A stretch of DNA of 64,000 bases from Roseicitreum antarcticum (lineage in GTDB: Bacteria; Pseudomonadota; Alphaproteobacteria; Rhodobacterales; Rhodobacteraceae), in NCBI RefSeq assembly GCF_014681765.1, contig NZ_CP061498.1, positions 1 to 64,000 of the forward strand, read 5' to 3'. Shown one piece after another: positions 45,102 through 55,560 of the stretch. The notes under the pieces are model-generated. The model saw nothing but the letters and a program-made list of their open reading frames with translations. It had not been told where the DNA came from and did not search any database. The position numbers were made by a program, and so were the translations under genes. Position 1 is the stretch's first letter, and each line of letters begins with the position of its first letter.

Positions 45102-46904
45102 ATGCTGAAACGTCATCGAAACCGGGGCCATCGCCCGCTCAGATCCCTGGCCGCCCGGCTGAAGCTGCGTCTTGCGAAAACGCTACTTCTGAACTTTACG
45201 CGCCGCGAAGACGGCGCGATGCTGATTTTCGGCCTGTTCATCATGGTCATCATCTTGATGGTGTGCGGCATGGCGGTGGACCTGATGCGGGTGGAAAACC
45301 AACGCGTGCGGCTGCAATCGGTATCGGACCGCGCCACACTGGCCGCAGCCAGCCTGCGCCAGCCGTTGGAAGCGCGTGCCGTGGTCGAGCGGTACTTCGA
45401 AATGGAGGGGCTGAGCGCCTTTCTGGAAAACGTCGATGTCGATCAGGGCATCAACCACCGCACGGTCGAGGTGCGCACGCGGGCCATCGTGCCATCGCTG
45501 TTCCTGCGCATGGTCGGGATCTCGGACTTGCCGGTCGCCACGCGCAGCACCGCGCAGGAACGTTTCTTGAACGTCGAAGTGTCGCTGGTCGTCGACGTGT
45601 CCGAATCGATGAACCAGCTGGGACGGATCCAGAACCTGCGCTCGGCGGGGGAGGATTTCATCGACCAACTGTTTGCGGCTTCGCGCGACGACCAGATATC
45701 AGTGAACCTGGTGCCTTATGCGGGGCAGACCAACGCGGGTCCGGACCTCTATGCCATGCTCGAAACAACCCATGATCAGCCCGCATCGCATTGCGTGGAA
45801 TTCGACGCTTCCGATTATACCTCCATGGCTTTCGACCGCACCGGACCCTATGCGGGGGCCGGGCATTTCGACCCCTGGAGCCAGCGCGGCGCAAGCGACT
45901 TCTTCTGCCCTACCCGTGACGACAATTCCGCGCGCATCATGCCGCTTGCTGACGACCCCGATGTTCTGCGCGCCCGCATGCGGGACCTGACCGCGCAGGG
46001 CAACACCTCGATCGAGATCGGCCTGAAATGGGGCGCCGCCCTGCTGGATGCCTCGTTTCGCCCCTATGTCAGCACGCTGGTTGAACAGGGCATCGTGTCG
46101 TCTGCCATGGCCAACCGACCGTTTGACGCGGAGAACGCCGAGGCGATGAAGGCCGTCGTGCTGATGACCGACGGTGAAAACTTCGATCAGTTCCGCATGC
46201 GCGATCAATACAAGACCGGCCGCTCGGGCGTCTGGCACACTGTGTCTCGCGGGGGACTGGTCGATACCGAGATCGCGACCATTCAAGCCCAGCGGCTGAG
46301 CTACCCCCACAATGGCCTGCAATCGGCGGGCCAGATCGTCGAAGGCGAATCTCGGCTGTCCGTGTTCAATCCCCAACGCAACTGGTGGACGCGCGACTTC
46401 TTTGTTCCCCGGCAAAATGACGCCTATCCCCGGTCAGGCAGTTGGAGCGATTACCCGTCGCAGGTCGACAATTCCTGTACGCTGTACGGCCCAACCCAGG
46501 GGCAGGCCAACCGGCGGGCGCCGTTCAACTTCTACCTCTGCAACAACGTCATCGCCTATGAAGTGCCGTACGACAGGCTGTGGCACGACCTGAGTGTTTA
46601 TTGGGTCGCGGCATATTTGTATCACTATCCGGGCATCATGAACTACAACACCTATCGCAGCAATCTTTTCAACATGATCCAGCCCAACACCAAGAACGCC
46701 CATTTGTCCACCATGTGCGACACCCTGCGCGACGCCGGTGTGATCGTATATACCATTGCGTTCGAGGCACCGCAGGGCGGTCAAGCCGCTATGCGCGACT
46801 GCGCCTTTTCGGCCAACCATTACTTCGATGTGTCGGGCACCGATTTGCAAGTCGCCTTTCGCGCGATCGCGGGCGACATTCAACAATTGCGGTTGATCGA
46901 ATGA
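45102..46904 (+). CDS. TadG-like pilus protein with VWA domain
   Basis: This 600-residue protein has a basic N-terminus and then the pseudopilin-like segment GAMLIFGLFIMVIILMVCGM near residues 38-60 (TadE/Flp type, Glu replaced). A long periplasmic part contains a von Willebrand A domain: MIDAS motif LVVDVSESMNQL near residue 163, and VVLMTDGENFDQF. The family (DUF4134/TadG-like, VWA) belongs to Tad pilus loci and is thought to help assembly or adhesion. It is first of a three-gene unit with two TadE-like genes, overlapping the second by ATGA. Confidence 0.85.
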   Translation: MLKRHRNRGHRPLRSLAARLKLRLAKTLLLNFTRREDGAMLIFGLFIMVIILMVCGMAVDLMRVENQRVRLQSVSDRATLAAASLRQPLEARAVVERYFEMEGLSAFLENVDVDQGINHRTVEVRTRAIVPSLFLRMVGISDLPVATRSTAQERFLNVEVSLVVDVSESMNQLGRIQNLRSAGEDFIDQLFAASRDDQISVNLVPYAGQTNAGPDLYAMLETTHDQPASHCVEFDASDYTSMAFDRTGPYAGAGHFDPWSQRGASDFFCPTRDDNSARIMPLADDPDVLRARMRDLTAQGNTSIEIGLKWGAALLDASFRPYVSTLVEQGIVSSAMANRPFDAENAEAMKAVVLMTDGENFDQFRMRDQYKTGRSGVWHTVSRGGLVDTEIATIQAQRLSYPHNGLQSAGQIVEGESRLSVFNPQRNWWTRDFFVPRQNDAYPRSGSWSDYPSQVDNSCTLYGPTQGQANRRAPFNFYLCNNVIAYEVPYDRLWHDLSVYWVAAYLYHYPGIMNYNTYRSNLFNMIQPNTKNAHLSTMCDTLRDAGVIVYTIAFEAPQGGQAAMRDCAFSANHYFDVSGTDLQVAFRAIAGDIQQLRLIE

Positions 46905-47524
46905 CCGGGCCTGCGGCGATATTCACGGCGGCCGTCTGGACGCGCGTGCTGCGCGCTGCCGGCAGGCTGCGGCAACAATTGGCGTCGGGCCGCGTCCCCC
47001 CGCTAGCTAGGGGATTGGCATCAAGGCTGGCGGATCAGTCGGGCACGGCCTCGGTCGAATTCGTGATCGTGTTCCCGCTGATGATGACGCTCATGCTGGG
47101 CGGGATCGAAACCGGGTTGACGCTGACAAAGAAGGTCATGCTGGAACGCGCGCTGGACATGACGGTGCGCGATATCCGGCTGGGCCGCCTGACCGGCGCC
47201 ACCCCGGACGAACTGCGCCAGCACCTGTGCGACCGCACCATTATCTTGACCAATTGCGCGACCGATCTGCTGATCGAAACCGTCCCGGTCACTGCGGGAA
47301 CCTGGTCGGCCCCCACCGATGCAATGAGCTGCGTCAACCGGGTGGACGAGATCACACCTGTCACGGCGCAGCGCAGCGGCGGCACTTTGGTGCCAACGGT
47401 GGTGCGTGCCTGCCTTATCATCGACCCGGTTTTCCCCACGACCCCGATGGGCCTGCGGCTGCCACTGGATGCCTCGGGCGGCTTCGCGCTGTATTCCACA
47501 TCTCTTTACCTTGCGGAGCCCTGA
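46901..47524 (+). CDS. TadE-like pseudopilin
   Basis: This 207-residue protein starts at an ATG that overlaps the TadG-like stop. After ~45 residues comes the TadE signature: SGTASVEFVIVFPLMMTLML, with the conserved Glu of the pilin-like helix. LGGIETGLTLTKKVMLERAL follows. The periplasmic part has four Cys, two near QHLCDRTIILTNCATD. It is a minor pilin of a Tad apparatus. The core tad ATPase and secretin genes are not in the window. Confidence 0.88.
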   Translation: MTGPAAIFTAAVWTRVLRAAGRLRQQLASGRVPPLARGLASRLADQSGTASVEFVIVFPLMMTLMLGGIETGLTLTKKVMLERALDMTVRDIRLGRLTGATPDELRQHLCDRTIILTNCATDLLIETVPVTAGTWSAPTDAMSCVNRVDEITPVTAQRSGGTLVPTVVRACLIIDPVFPTTPMGLRLPLDASGGFALYSTSLYLAEP

Positions 47525-47527
47525 GTG

Positions 47528-48283
47528 ATGCAGCCTGACCGCCAACCCAGCGCCCGCGCGACGCCTGCGCTGAACACACTCCCGATCCCGGCGCGCTTGC
47601 GGCGCCTGCAAACCCGCATCTGGTCGGCGCTAAGGTGTCCGCTGCGCCGTTTCGCGGCCGATCAAGGCGGGCTGGTCAGCACTGAGACCGTTCTGGTCCT
47701 GCCGCTGGTCATATGGGCTTTTGCCGCGACATTCGTCTATTTCGATGTTTTCCGGCATATCACCACCGGTCAGAAGGCGGCGACTCTGATCGGCGACACC
47801 CTGTCGCGGATGCGCGACATCCCGGTTGACGCCCAGCAGTTGGAGCGGATGAACGCATTGTTCGCTTATCTGGCCGAGGCGAAACACCCCACCAATATCC
47901 GGGTCAGCAGCATCGGCTGGAACGCCGAGGATGAGGAATATCTGCTCATTTGGTCCTACAGCACCGGCTGGCTGTCCACGTCCGGTTGGCAACCCTCGTC
48001 CCCCACCGCGCCATCCGACGACGATGGCAGGCGCACCTACTACGATGCGCCGCTCACGAATGAAGTGGTGAACGGCCCGATCGGCACGACGCTGCCGCGC
48101 CTTGTGCTGGGTGAGACAATCATCCTGGTCGAAAGCCAGATCATCTTTGAGCCGCTGTTTCGGGTCGGCGTCGCAGGGCGCACGTTGCGCCAGCAGATCG
48201 CCACCCGCCCGCGCTTCGCCCCCCAGTTGACCTTTGAGCGCGACGGCGAGGTGATCGAACAACCCACCGCACGGCCGAGCTGA
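47528..48283 (+). CDS. Second TadE-like pseudopilin
   Basis: This 251-residue protein starts at the ATG at 47528, 4 bp after the previous stop (a GTG at 47525 is also possible). The helix reads GLVSTETVLVLPLVIWAFAA, with the Glu placed as in TadE. The periplasmic part has YLLIWSYSTGWLSTSGW and LVLGETIILVESQIIFEPLF. It is the third gene of the TadG/E/E-like unit common in Rhodobacteraceae. No terminator with a T-run is seen after it. Confidence 0.82.
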   Translation: MQPDRQPSARATPALNTLPIPARLRRLQTRIWSALRCPLRRFAADQGGLVSTETVLVLPLVIWAFAATFVYFDVFRHITTGQKAATLIGDTLSRMRDIPVDAQQLERMNALFAYLAEAKHPTNIRVSSIGWNAEDEEYLLIWSYSTGWLSTSGWQPSSPTAPSDDDGRRTYYDAPLTNEVVNGPIGTTLPRLVLGETIILVESQIIFEPLFRVGVAGRTLRQQIATRPRFAPQLTFERDGEVIEQPTARPS

Positions 48284-48495
48284 AGCAAGGGCCATGTCGC
48301 CCGAAACCCTGGCGCAGTCTGGCGCTACCGCTTCCATATCTGGCGCTTTCCGGTGCGGACGCCGCCGGCGGTAGGCCTGCGCCGGAACGCAGTGGGCGGG
48401 CGCAATACGGTCCCGACAGATCACGCCGCACCGCGCCACAAATCCAGCAACCCCCCTTGCAGAGCGCGCGCGAGCCGACTATTACACCCTTCAAC

Positions 48496-48569
48496 GGCGG
48501 GTGGGCAGGTAGGTTATGCAGCGGATTGCAAATCCGTGAAGACCGGTTCGATTCCGGTACCCGCCTCCA
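48496..48569 (+). tRNA. tRNA-Cys (GCA)
   Basis: The cloverleaf has acceptor stem GGCGGGT / ACCCGCC, D-arm with GGTAGGTTATGC, anticodon stem GCGGA / TCCGT with loop TTGCAAA (anticodon GCA), T-arm CCGGTTCGATTCCGG, discriminator T and encoded CCA at 48567-48569. All stems pair. It stands alone between the pilus genes and an IS5 remnant. Confidence 0.97.
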
Positions 48570-48651
48570 AAATCTTGCCCAATTATCTGATCATTAAGGC
48601 GTTGTTGCGTAGCTTGCGCTTGGGGCATGACGTCTCGTTTACCCGTCAAGA

Positions 48652-49120
48652 TCGGGCCACGCGAGCGATATCGGCGGTGCTAAGGGCATTGAAGCGGTTG
48701 ATCAGGGCGACACGGATCTGGATTTCGGCGGTTTGTCGGTCGGGGTCTCTTGCGGCGATGCGCTCGCCAAAGGCTATTGGACGGTGCATCTTCGCCCGAA
48801 CCGACTTCGCGCGTGGGCTCCGGTCCGCTGCTTCCAGAATGCGTTGCTTTAGATCTGTGTGGCGCGGAGGGGTTCGTTTCGGCCGATTGCGGCAGGGCAG
48901 TGTTCTTTCCACATTCGCCCATTCTTGTGGATGGGGATTATCGGGATGGCCTGCCGGTCGATGACGGCGGTGTGGCAAAGGCGCGTGTCCTAAGCGCCGT
49001 CAGCGGTCACTGTGCCGTTCTCCTCACCTTCTGGGATCTGGTTGAGCAACTCCGGCAATACTGGACTGTCGCCGTCGCTGCTGGGGGTGAATTCGACCGC
49101 CTGGATATCGGCTTGCGAAT
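48652..49120 (-). pseudogene. IS5-family transposase remnant, several frames
   Basis: Segments in three frames on the - strand give AVEFTPSSDGDSPVLPELLN and NGTVTADGAYDT-like, then HKNGRMWKEHCPAAIGRNEP, then AKMHRPIAFGERIAARDPDR and TAEIQIRVALINRFNALSTA. Together they form the second half of an IS5-group DDE transposase. Frameshifts and a stop near 48855 separate them. The N-terminal half is absent at the nrdJ side. It is inactive. Confidence 0.7.
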
Positions 49121-49129
49121 CCAACCCGT

Positions 49130-49168
49130 CTAACCGCATGGAGTCTCGTTGTGAATCCATGCGGTTAG
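49130..49168. repeat. Perfect 13-bp inverted repeat next to nrdJ
   Basis: CTAACCGCATGGA and TCCATGCGGTTAG are exact complements with a 13-base loop, 22 bp after the nrdJ stop. No T-run follows on either strand, so it is not a standard intrinsic terminator. It may be a transcript-end hairpin of nrdJ or a boundary of the IS5 remnant. Confidence 0.5.
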
Positions 49169-49190
49169 AGCTGTGCAACAACGGCGCTTC

Positions 49191-52100
49191 TCAGCTACAC
49201 CCGCTTGTGCCGCCGCAGGTGTTGCACTTCATGCAAGTCCCGTTGCGTACCAGTGTGTAGTTGCCGCATTCGCCGCAGGGGTCGCCCTCATAGCCCTGAA
49301 TCTTCGCTTTCGCGCGCAGGTTCATCGGTGCGACCGTCCGGGTCTCGCTGGTGTGCAGCGCTGCGGTGCTGGTCGCGGCAGGGCTGGCCTGGCCGCCTTG
49401 CAGCACCATCAGTTCTTGCGGCATGCGTTTGCGCAGATAACCGGTGGAGCTGATCTGACGCAGCACTTCCAGCCCGCGGGTCGCGGCCTCGTCCGTCACG
49501 GCGGCGATGTTGCGCTGCCCTTCGGTCTCGCCCGCGCCCAGGTCGTCGAACGCTGTGCCTGCGGGTTTGACATGCGCCAGGTCGGTGCGGTCCAGATAGC
49601 TGACGGCCAGTTCGCGGAAGATATAATCCAGGATCGAGGTCGCGTTCTTGATCGAGTCGTTGCCCTGGACCATACCCGCCGGCTCAAACCGGGTGAAGGT
49701 AAAGGCATCCACAAATTCCTCCAGTGGCACGCCGTATTGCAGCCCGACCGACACGGCGATGGCGAAGTTGTTCATCATCGCGCGGAAACCAGCACCTTCC
49801 TTGTGCATGTCGATGAAGATCTCGCCCAGCTTGCCGTCCTGATACTCGCCGGTGCGCAGGTAGACCTTGTGGCCGCCGACGATGGCTTTCTGGGTGTAGC
49901 CTTTGCGACGCTCGGGCAGCTTGTCGCGGTTGCGGCTGTTGATTTCCTTGATGATGATCTTCTCGACGATCTTTTCGGCCAGCACCTGCGCCTTGGCAGG
50001 GGCATTGCCGGTTGCCAGGATCTCTTCGGCTTCCTCATCATCTTCGACCAGTGCCGACGCCAGCGGCTGGCTGAGCTTGGAGCCGTCACGGTAGAGCGCG
50101 TTGGCTTTCACGCCCAGCGAGTGTGACAGCTCATAGGCTGCCAGCGTCTCGTCGATCGTGGCCGAATTCGGCATGTTGATCGTCTTCGAAATCGCGCCCG
50201 AGATGAAGGATTGCGCCGCTGCCATCATGTGGATGTGGCTGGCCACGCTGAGGTAGCGCGTGCCGCGCTTGCCGCACGCATTGGCGCAATCGAATACTGG
50301 CAGGTGTTCGGCCTTCAGATGCGGTGCGCCTTCCAGCGTCATGGTGCCGCAGACATGGTCATTGGCGGCGTCGATATCGGCCTTGGTATAGCCCAGGTGG
50401 CGCAGCAGGTCGAAGGTCGGATCCATCAGCTTTTCAGCCGGAATACCCAGCGTTTCGCGGCAGAACTCCTCGCCCAGCGTCCATTGGTTGAACACAAAGC
50501 GGATGTCGAAAGCGGCGGGCAGGGCGGCATCCACCTTGGCCAGTTCAGCCGCCCCAAAGCCATGCCCGACCAGCGAGGTGTGGTTGATGCCCGCGCAATT
50601 CCCGAGCGAGCCGTGGCCGACCGCATAGGCGATGACTTCGGCGATCTCGCTGTCGCGATAGCCCAGCTTGGTCAATGCGGCGGGCACCGACTGGTTGATG
50701 ATCTTGAAGTAACCACCGCCAGCCAGTTTCTTGAACTTCACCAGCGCGAAGTCAGGCTCGATCCCGGTGGTGTCGCAATCCATAACCAGACCGATGGTGC
50801 CCGTGGGCGCGATGACGGTCGCCTGCGCGTTACGGTAGCCATGTGCCTCACCCAGCCGCAGCGCCTCGTCCCAGGCGGTGCGGGCCAGATTGACCAGACC
50901 GGCCTCAGGGCAGCCCTTGGCGTCCAGGGCGACCGGAGTAACGTTGACCGCCTCATACCCCTTGGTTTCGCTGTAGGCGGCGCGGCGATGGTTGCGGATC
51001 ACGCGCAGCATGTGGTCGGCGTTTTTGGCGTAGCCGGGGAAGGCGCCCAGTTCAGACGCCATCTCGGCGCTGGTGGCATACGACACGCCGGTCATCAGCG
51101 CGGTCAGCGCGCCGCACAGCGCCCGGCCTTCGGTCGAATCGTAGCTGTAGCCCATGTTCATCAACAGGCCGCCGATGTTGGCATAACCCAGCCCCAGCGT
51201 GCGGAACTCATAGGACCGCTGAGCGATTTCCTTCGACGGGAATTGCGCCATCATCACGCTGATTTCCAGCGTCACGGTCCACAGGCGGGTGGCGTGCATG
51301 TAGGCCTCGGCGTCGAAAACGCCGTCGGTGTAGAACTTCAGCAGGTTCATCGAGGCCAGGTTGCAGGCGGTATCGTCGAGGAACATGTATTCCGAACAGG
51401 GGTTCGACCCACGGATCGCGCCATCGGCCGGGCAGGTGTGCCAGGCGTTCACGGTATCATGGAACTGGATGCCCGGATCGGCGCAGGCCCATGCGGCATG
51501 GCCGACCTGATCCCAAAGTTCGCGCGCCTTGACGGTTTTTGCGGTCTTGCCGTCAGTCCGGCGGATCAGCGCCCAATCGGAATCATCCTTAACGGCCTGA
51601 AGGAAGGCATCAGTCACCCGGACCGAGTTGTTGGAGTTCTGACCCGACACGGTAACGTAGGCTTCGGAGTCCCAGTCGGTATCATAGGTCGGGAATTCGA
51701 TGCTGGTGTAGCCCTGACGCGCGTATTGAAGGATGCGACCGACATAGGTTTCGGGGATCATGTGCTTCTTGGCCGCACGAATGGCGCCTTTCAGCGCTTC
51801 GTTTTTCGCGGGGTCGGTGGCGTCCGTGATGTCGCCGTCCCAGCCTTTGATCGCGGCGAAGATGTCGTTGAGCCGCAGCTCATGTGCCTTGGAGCCCGCC
51901 ACAAGGCTTGCTACCTTCTGTTCCTCGATCACCTTCCAGTTGATGAACTGTTCTACATCGGGGTGGTCCATGTCGCAGATCACCATCTTGGCCGCGCGCC
52001 GCGTGGTGCCACCGGATTTGATCGCGCCCGCCGCGCGGTCACCGATCTTCAGGAAGCCCATCAGGCCCGAGGATTTGCCCCCGCCCGACAGTTTCTCGCC

Positions 52101-52823
52101 CTCGCCACGCAAGCTGGAAAAGTTGGTGCCCGTGCCGGAGCCGTATTTGAACAGCCGCGCCTCACGTACCCAAAGGTCCATGATGCCGCCTTCATTCACC
52201 AGGTCGTCGCTGACCGACTGGATGAAGCAGGCGTGGGGTTGGGGGTGCTCATAGCTGGATTTCGATTTTACCAGCTTGTGGGTGAAAGGATCGACGTAGA
52301 AATGCCCCTGGCTGGGACCGTCGATGCCGTAGGCCCAGTGCAGGCCGGTGTTGAACCATTGGGGGCTGTTTGGCGCCGCCATCTGGCGGGCCAGCATGAC
52401 GCGCATCTCGTCGAAATAGGCGCGTGCGTCGGCTTCGGTGCTGAAATAGCGGCCCTTCCAGCCCCAATAGGCCCAAGCGCCGGCCAGACGGTCAAAGACC
52501 TGGCGCGCGCTGGTTTCGCCGCCGAAACGCTGATCCTCGGGCAGATCGGCCAGCGCGTCTGTATCGGGAACCGAGCGCCAAAGGAATTCGGGCACGCCCT
52601 TTTCCTTTACCTTCTTCAGCCGCGCGGGCACGCCTGCCTTGCGAAAATACTTCTGTGCGATGACATCGGACGCCACCTGGCTCCAGCCCGCCGGAACCTC
52701 GACCGCTTCGTTGCGAAACACGATCGTGCCATCCGGGTTGCGGATTTCCGATACGGTCTTGGTGAATTCCAGCACGGCATAGGCGTCTTTGGTTGCCGTG
52801 GTGAATTTACGTTCGATCTTCAT
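49191..52823 (-). CDS. nrdJ: Vitamin B12-dependent (class II) ribonucleotide reductase
   Basis: This 1210-residue protein starts at the ATG at 52823 ([20 protein letters not shown]) behind an AGGAC site. It reduces ribonucleotides with adenosylcobalamin. Motifs seen: [14 protein letters not shown] early with the first redox Cys, [20 protein letters not shown], the active-site segment [37 protein letters not shown], and a C-terminal Cys cluster ([20 protein letters not shown] ... [11 protein letters not shown]) of the shuttle type. The length is normal for the large alphaproteobacterial NrdJ. Two NrdR-type boxes lie upstream. The frame is fully intact over 3.6 kb. Confidence 0.97.
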   Translation of the reverse strand: MKIERKFTTATKDAYAVLEFTKTVSEIRNPDGTIVFRNEAVEVPAGWSQVASDVIAQKYFRKAGVPARLKKVKEKGVPEFLWRSVPDTDALADLPEDQRFGGETSARQVFDRLAGAWAYWGWKGRYFSTEADARAYFDEMRVMLARQMAAPNSPQWFNTGLHWAYGIDGPSQGHFYVDPFTHKLVKSKSSYEHPQPHACFIQSVSDDLVNEGGIMDLWVREARLFKYGSGTGTNFSSLRGEGEKLSGGGKSSGLMGFLKIGDRAAGAIKSGGTTRRAAKMVICDMDHPDVEQFINWKVIEEQKVASLVAGSKAHELRLNDIFAAIKGWDGDITDATDPAKNEALKGAIRAAKKHMIPETYVGRILQYARQGYTSIEFPTYDTDWDSEAYVTVSGQNSNNSVRVTDAFLQAVKDDSDWALIRRTDGKTAKTVKARELWDQVGHAAWACADPGIQFHDTVNAWHTCPADGAIRGSNPCSEYMFLDDTACNLASMNLLKFYTDGVFDAEAYMHATRLWTVTLEISVMMAQFPSKEIAQRSYEFRTLGLGYANIGGLLMNMGYSYDSTEGRALCGALTALMTGVSYATSAEMASELGAFPGYAKNADHMLRVIRNHRRAAYSETKGYEAVNVTPVALDAKGCPEAGLVNLARTAWDEALRLGEAHGYRNAQATVIAPTGTIGLVMDCDTTGIEPDFALVKFKKLAGGGYFKIINQSVPAALTKLGYRDSEIAEVIAYAVGHGSLGNCAGINHTSLVGHGFGAAELAKVDAALPAAFDIRFVFNQWTLGEEFCRETLGIPAEKLMDPTFDLLRHLGYTKADIDAANDHVCGTMTLEGAPHLKAEHLPVFDCANACGKRGTRYLSVASHIHMMAAAQSFISGAISKTINMPNSATIDETLAAYELSHSLGVKANALYRDGSKLSQPLASALVEDDEEAEEILATGNAPAKAQVLAEKIVEKIIIKEINSRNRDKLPERRKGYTQKAIVGGHKVYLRTGEYQDGKLGEIFIDMHKEGAGFRAMMNNFAIAVSVGLQYGVPLEEFVDAFTFTRFEPAGMVQGNDSIKNATSILDYIFRELAVSYLDRTDLAHVKPAGTAFDDLGAGETEGQRNIAAVTDEAATRGLEVLRQISSTGYLRKRMPQELMVLQGGQASPAATSTAALHTSETRTVAPMNLRAKAKIQGYEGDPCGECGNYTLVRNGTCMKCNTCGGTSGCS

Positions 52824-52964
52824 CTGCCCGTCCTTTTCTGGCGGTCTGGCGGGGCAGGGAACACGCAGCAGCCAATGCGCGCCCAAGCAGTTGCTTGCAC
52901 GACATGTGCCTTCGACAAAAGGTCGAAAACGGCTTTTATGAGTGTTTTACCTGTCCCGGCAGCC

Positions 52965-53012
52965 TTACTACATTTAGTGGCTTTTTGTGCCGATGCCTAC
53001 TAACTGGCGTAA
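52965..53012 (-). promoter_or_regulatory. Pair of NrdR boxes upstream of nrdJ
   Basis: Box 1, TTACTACATTTAGTGG (52965-52980), matches the NrdR consensus ACACTATATATAGTGT at 11 of 16 positions. Box 2 (52997-53012, CTACTAACTGGCGTAA) is weaker, with 7 matches including the ACTA half. The starts are 32 bp apart, the three-turn spacing usual for NrdR sites. They lie ~140-190 bp upstream of the nrdJ ATG. The rest of the 52824-53414 gap holds only this and a terminator. Confidence 0.6.
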
Positions 53013-53250
53013 ATGTGGGGCTGCGGTCAACGGAAAAATCCGACCGCGGGGCGTGTTTATTTGCCGCCTGTCGTCTTGACGTCACGGGGCACATGGTCGG
53101 GCCGTCCCCGACTCAATAGTTAACTTTTACGAAAGTTTTATGATTTGGCGGGCTTAGGTCAGATTGTTCGCCTCATGTCTGAACGACCGGCGTCTGCGCG
53201 GCACTGTGGCAAAAAAATGACGACGAGCACACAACCACGCGTTGAGTCCT

Positions 53251-53288
53251 AAAAAAACGCCCCCCGGCTGACATGCAACCGGGGGGCG
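53251..53288 (-). terminator. Rho-independent terminator, - strand
   Basis: The - strand stem CGCCCCCCGG / CCGGGGGGCG closes an 11-base loop and is followed by seven T. It lies ~125 bp downstream of the substrate-binding protein gene and ends the transporter operon. The hairpin is very GC-rich. Confidence 0.9.
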
Positions 53289-53414
53289 GATCAGAATCGT
53301 GCAGGCCTTTAGAATGGCGCGCCGCTTTCATGCGCGGCCAGGCGATGAACCCTGACCTGGTGTCTTAACATGGCGCGCAGGCACTACCGCAGTGCCCGTT
53401 TCGCGCGACATGCC

Positions 53415-54404
53415 TCAGTTAAATGCCGCGTCCGTCACGACATCAGTCCAGGCGCCCATGGGTTCGGCGCTGATGACAGGGTCCGAGCCGCCGCCCAGCA
53501 GGGTGGCCACTGTGCGCTCATAATCCGCGATATCCAGCGTGCCGTTCGACCCTTCGGTCAGTTTGGCTACTTCGGTCATCATGCGGATCTGGTGCGATTC
53601 GGTTTGCGCGCCGGTATCGTCATACTCCAGCACGATCATCGCTGCTTCTTCGGGGTTTTCGGCTGCCCAGTCCCAGCCGCGCATCGACGCACGCACGAAC
53701 CGCGCCATCGCATCGACGAATTCCGGGTCTTCCAGCCGGTCTTCCATCACATAGAGACCGTCTTCCAGCGTGGCGACGCCGCCGTCCTCATACTTGAATG
53801 TCACCAATTCATCCTCGGAGATGCCCGCGTCGATGACCTGCCAGTATTCGTTATAGGTCATGGTGCTGATGCAATCAGCCTGACGCTGCAACAGCGGGTC
53901 GACGTTGAAGCCTTGCCGCAGCACCTCGACGCCTTCTTCGCCCCCATCGGTGGGGATGCCCAGCGTGCTCATCCACGACAGGAACGGGTATTCATTGCCG
54001 AAGAACCAAACACCCAGCGTACGCCCGGGAAAGTCATCGGGGCTGGTGATGCCGGTTTCCTTCAGGCACGTCAGCATCATGCCCGAAGATTTGAACGGCT
54101 GCGCGATGTTGACCAATGGCAGGCCGTTTTCGCGTGCGGCCAGCGCGGCAGGCATCCATTCCACGATGACATCAGCCCCGCCGCCTGCGATCACCTGCGG
54201 GGGCGCAATGTCGGGGCCGCCGGCGCGGACGGTGACATCCAGCCCCTCGTCGGCGTAATAGCCGTTTTCCAGCGCGACATAATAGCCGCCGAACTGGGCC
54301 TGAGTGACCCATTTCAGTTGCAAGGTGATTTCCTGCGCGGATGCGGTCCCCGCGATCATGGCACCAGCGACGCTCAGCGCGGTCAGGTTCAGCAGTCTTG
54401 TCAT
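53415..54404 (-). CDS. ABC transporter substrate-binding protein, NMT1/THI5-like
   Basis: This 329-residue periplasmic protein has a signal peptide (MTRLLNLTALSVAGAMIAGTASA) from the ATG at 54404. The NMT1/THI5 fold shows LQLKWVTQAQFGGYYVALEN, YADEGLDVTVRAGGPDIAPP, and GADVIVEWMPAALAARENGL. Relatives bind thiamine pyrimidine precursors or riboflavin-like compounds; the ligand here is unknown. It is last in a unit with two permeases and is followed by a strong terminator. Confidence 0.88.
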   Translation of the reverse strand: MTRLLNLTALSVAGAMIAGTASAQEITLQLKWVTQAQFGGYYVALENGYYADEGLDVTVRAGGPDIAPPQVIAGGGADVIVEWMPAALAARENGLPLVNIAQPFKSSGMMLTCLKETGITSPDDFPGRTLGVWFFGNEYPFLSWMSTLGIPTDGGEEGVEVLRQGFNVDPLLQRQADCISTMTYNEYWQVIDAGISEDELVTFKYEDGGVATLEDGLYVMEDRLEDPEFVDAMARFVRASMRGWDWAAENPEEAAMIVLEYDDTGAQTESHQIRMMTEVAKLTEGSNGTLDIADYERTVATLLGGGSDPVISAEPMGAWTDVVTDAAFN

Positions 54405-54441
54405 TATCGTACCTCCATGTTGCCCCCGCTTTGGGGGGTCG

Positions 54442-55560
54442 TTAACGGGCACGCTGGCTGGGGTGCCAGAAGGTCACCCGTTTTTCCAGCGCGGCCCAGA
54501 ATCCGTAGAACAGCGACCCCGCAAGGGCTGCAACGGCAATCTCTGCCCATACCATGTCCAGTTGCAATCGCCCCACTTCGGTCGAGATGCGAAATCCCAT
54601 CCCGCGCGTGGGCGAGCCGAAGAATTCAGCAACAATCGCGCCGATCAGTGCCAGTGTAGACGCGATCTTCAGCCCGTTGAAGATGAACGGCATCGCGGCG
54701 GGTAACCGCAGGCGGATCAACGCCTGTGTCCAAGTCGCGCTATAGGTCCGCATCAGGTCGCGCTGCATCGAATCGGTGGCTTGCAAACCCTGTACTGTGT
54801 TGACCAGCATGGGAAAGAACACCATCGCCACCACGACCGCCGCCTTGGACGGCCAATCAAAGCCGAACCACATCACCATGATCGGCGCGGTCCCGATGAT
54901 GGGCAAGGCCGCCAGGAAATTCCCCACCGGCATCAGCCCCCTGCGCAAGAAGTCGTAGCGGTCCACGATCAGCGCAAAGACCAACGCGGCCCCGATGCCA
55001 ATGGCAAAGCCCGACAGCGCCCCTTTCACGAAGGTCTGGACGAAATCGACCCACAGCACATCGAGCGATCCTGCAAAGCGTTCGGCGATGGCCGAAGGGG
55101 CGGGCAGGATCACGCGAGGCACCTCGGCGCCGCGCACCACGGCCTCCCACAGCCAAAGAAGGGTAGCACCAAAGACGATGGGGGCGGCCAGCGCCTGCAC
55201 CTGCGCTGCCGCGCGCCGTGCCGGGGTAAGCGCCGCGATCTGCGCGACCAGCATCCACGCCCCCAGCCAGATTGCCGCGACCACCGCCCAATAGGGCAGG
55301 GCATCGGTTGCTAACGGCAAGATGCTCAGCGCGGCCGCGCCGAGGTTCAGCGCCACAAGGCCAAGCGCCAGCGCCGCCTGCCAGGCCGGCGCGCGCGCGG
55401 GGTCGGTCACAACCAGTGTCGAAAACAGTGCAGCACCCAGCAGCGCCGCCAGCGGCATGATCCCGACCACAGGCACCGCGCCTGACAACAGCGCGATGAT
55501 CAGCGCACCGATCATGCCAAGGCGCTGGACTGCGCCGGGTGCTGTCCAAAGACCGCTCAT
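54442..55560 (-). CDS. ABC transporter permease (NMT1-type system), long form
   Basis: This 372-residue inner-membrane protein has an N-terminal ~150-residue hydrophobic part with about four segments, then a standard permease domain: PIIGTAPIMVMWFGFDWPSK and the cytoplasmic loop QRDLMRTYSATWTQALIRLR, with LPAAMPFIFNGLKIASTLAL. It pairs with the next permease. Its start overlaps the preceding gene's stop by ATGA. No TPP or FMN riboswitch sequence was recognised upstream of the operon. Confidence 0.87.
   Translation of the reverse strand: MSGLWTAPGAVQRLGMIGALIIALLSGAVPVVGIMPLAALLGAALFSTLVVTDPARAPAWQAALALGLVALNLGAAALSILPLATDALPYWAVVAAIWLGAWMLVAQIAALTPARRAAAQVQALAAPIVFGATLLWLWEAVVRGAEVPRVILPAPSAIAERFAGSLDVLWVDFVQTFVKGALSGFAIGIGAALVFALIVDRYDFLRRGLMPVGNFLAALPIIGTAPIMVMWFGFDWPSKAAVVVAMVFFPMLVNTVQGLQATDSMQRDLMRTYSATWTQALIRLRLPAAMPFIFNGLKIASTLALIGAIVAEFFGSPTRGMGFRISTEVGRLQLDMVWAEIAVAALAGSLFYGFWAALEKRVTFWHPSQRAR

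Noticed and set aside
50211-53003. 930-codon open frame on the + strand
   Set aside because: It is fully antisense to nrdJ, whose motifs are unambiguous. Its composition is that of a GC-rich shadow frame.
53370-54659. 429-codon + strand frame
   Set aside because: It is antisense to the NMT1-type binding protein and permease and has no recognisable domain.
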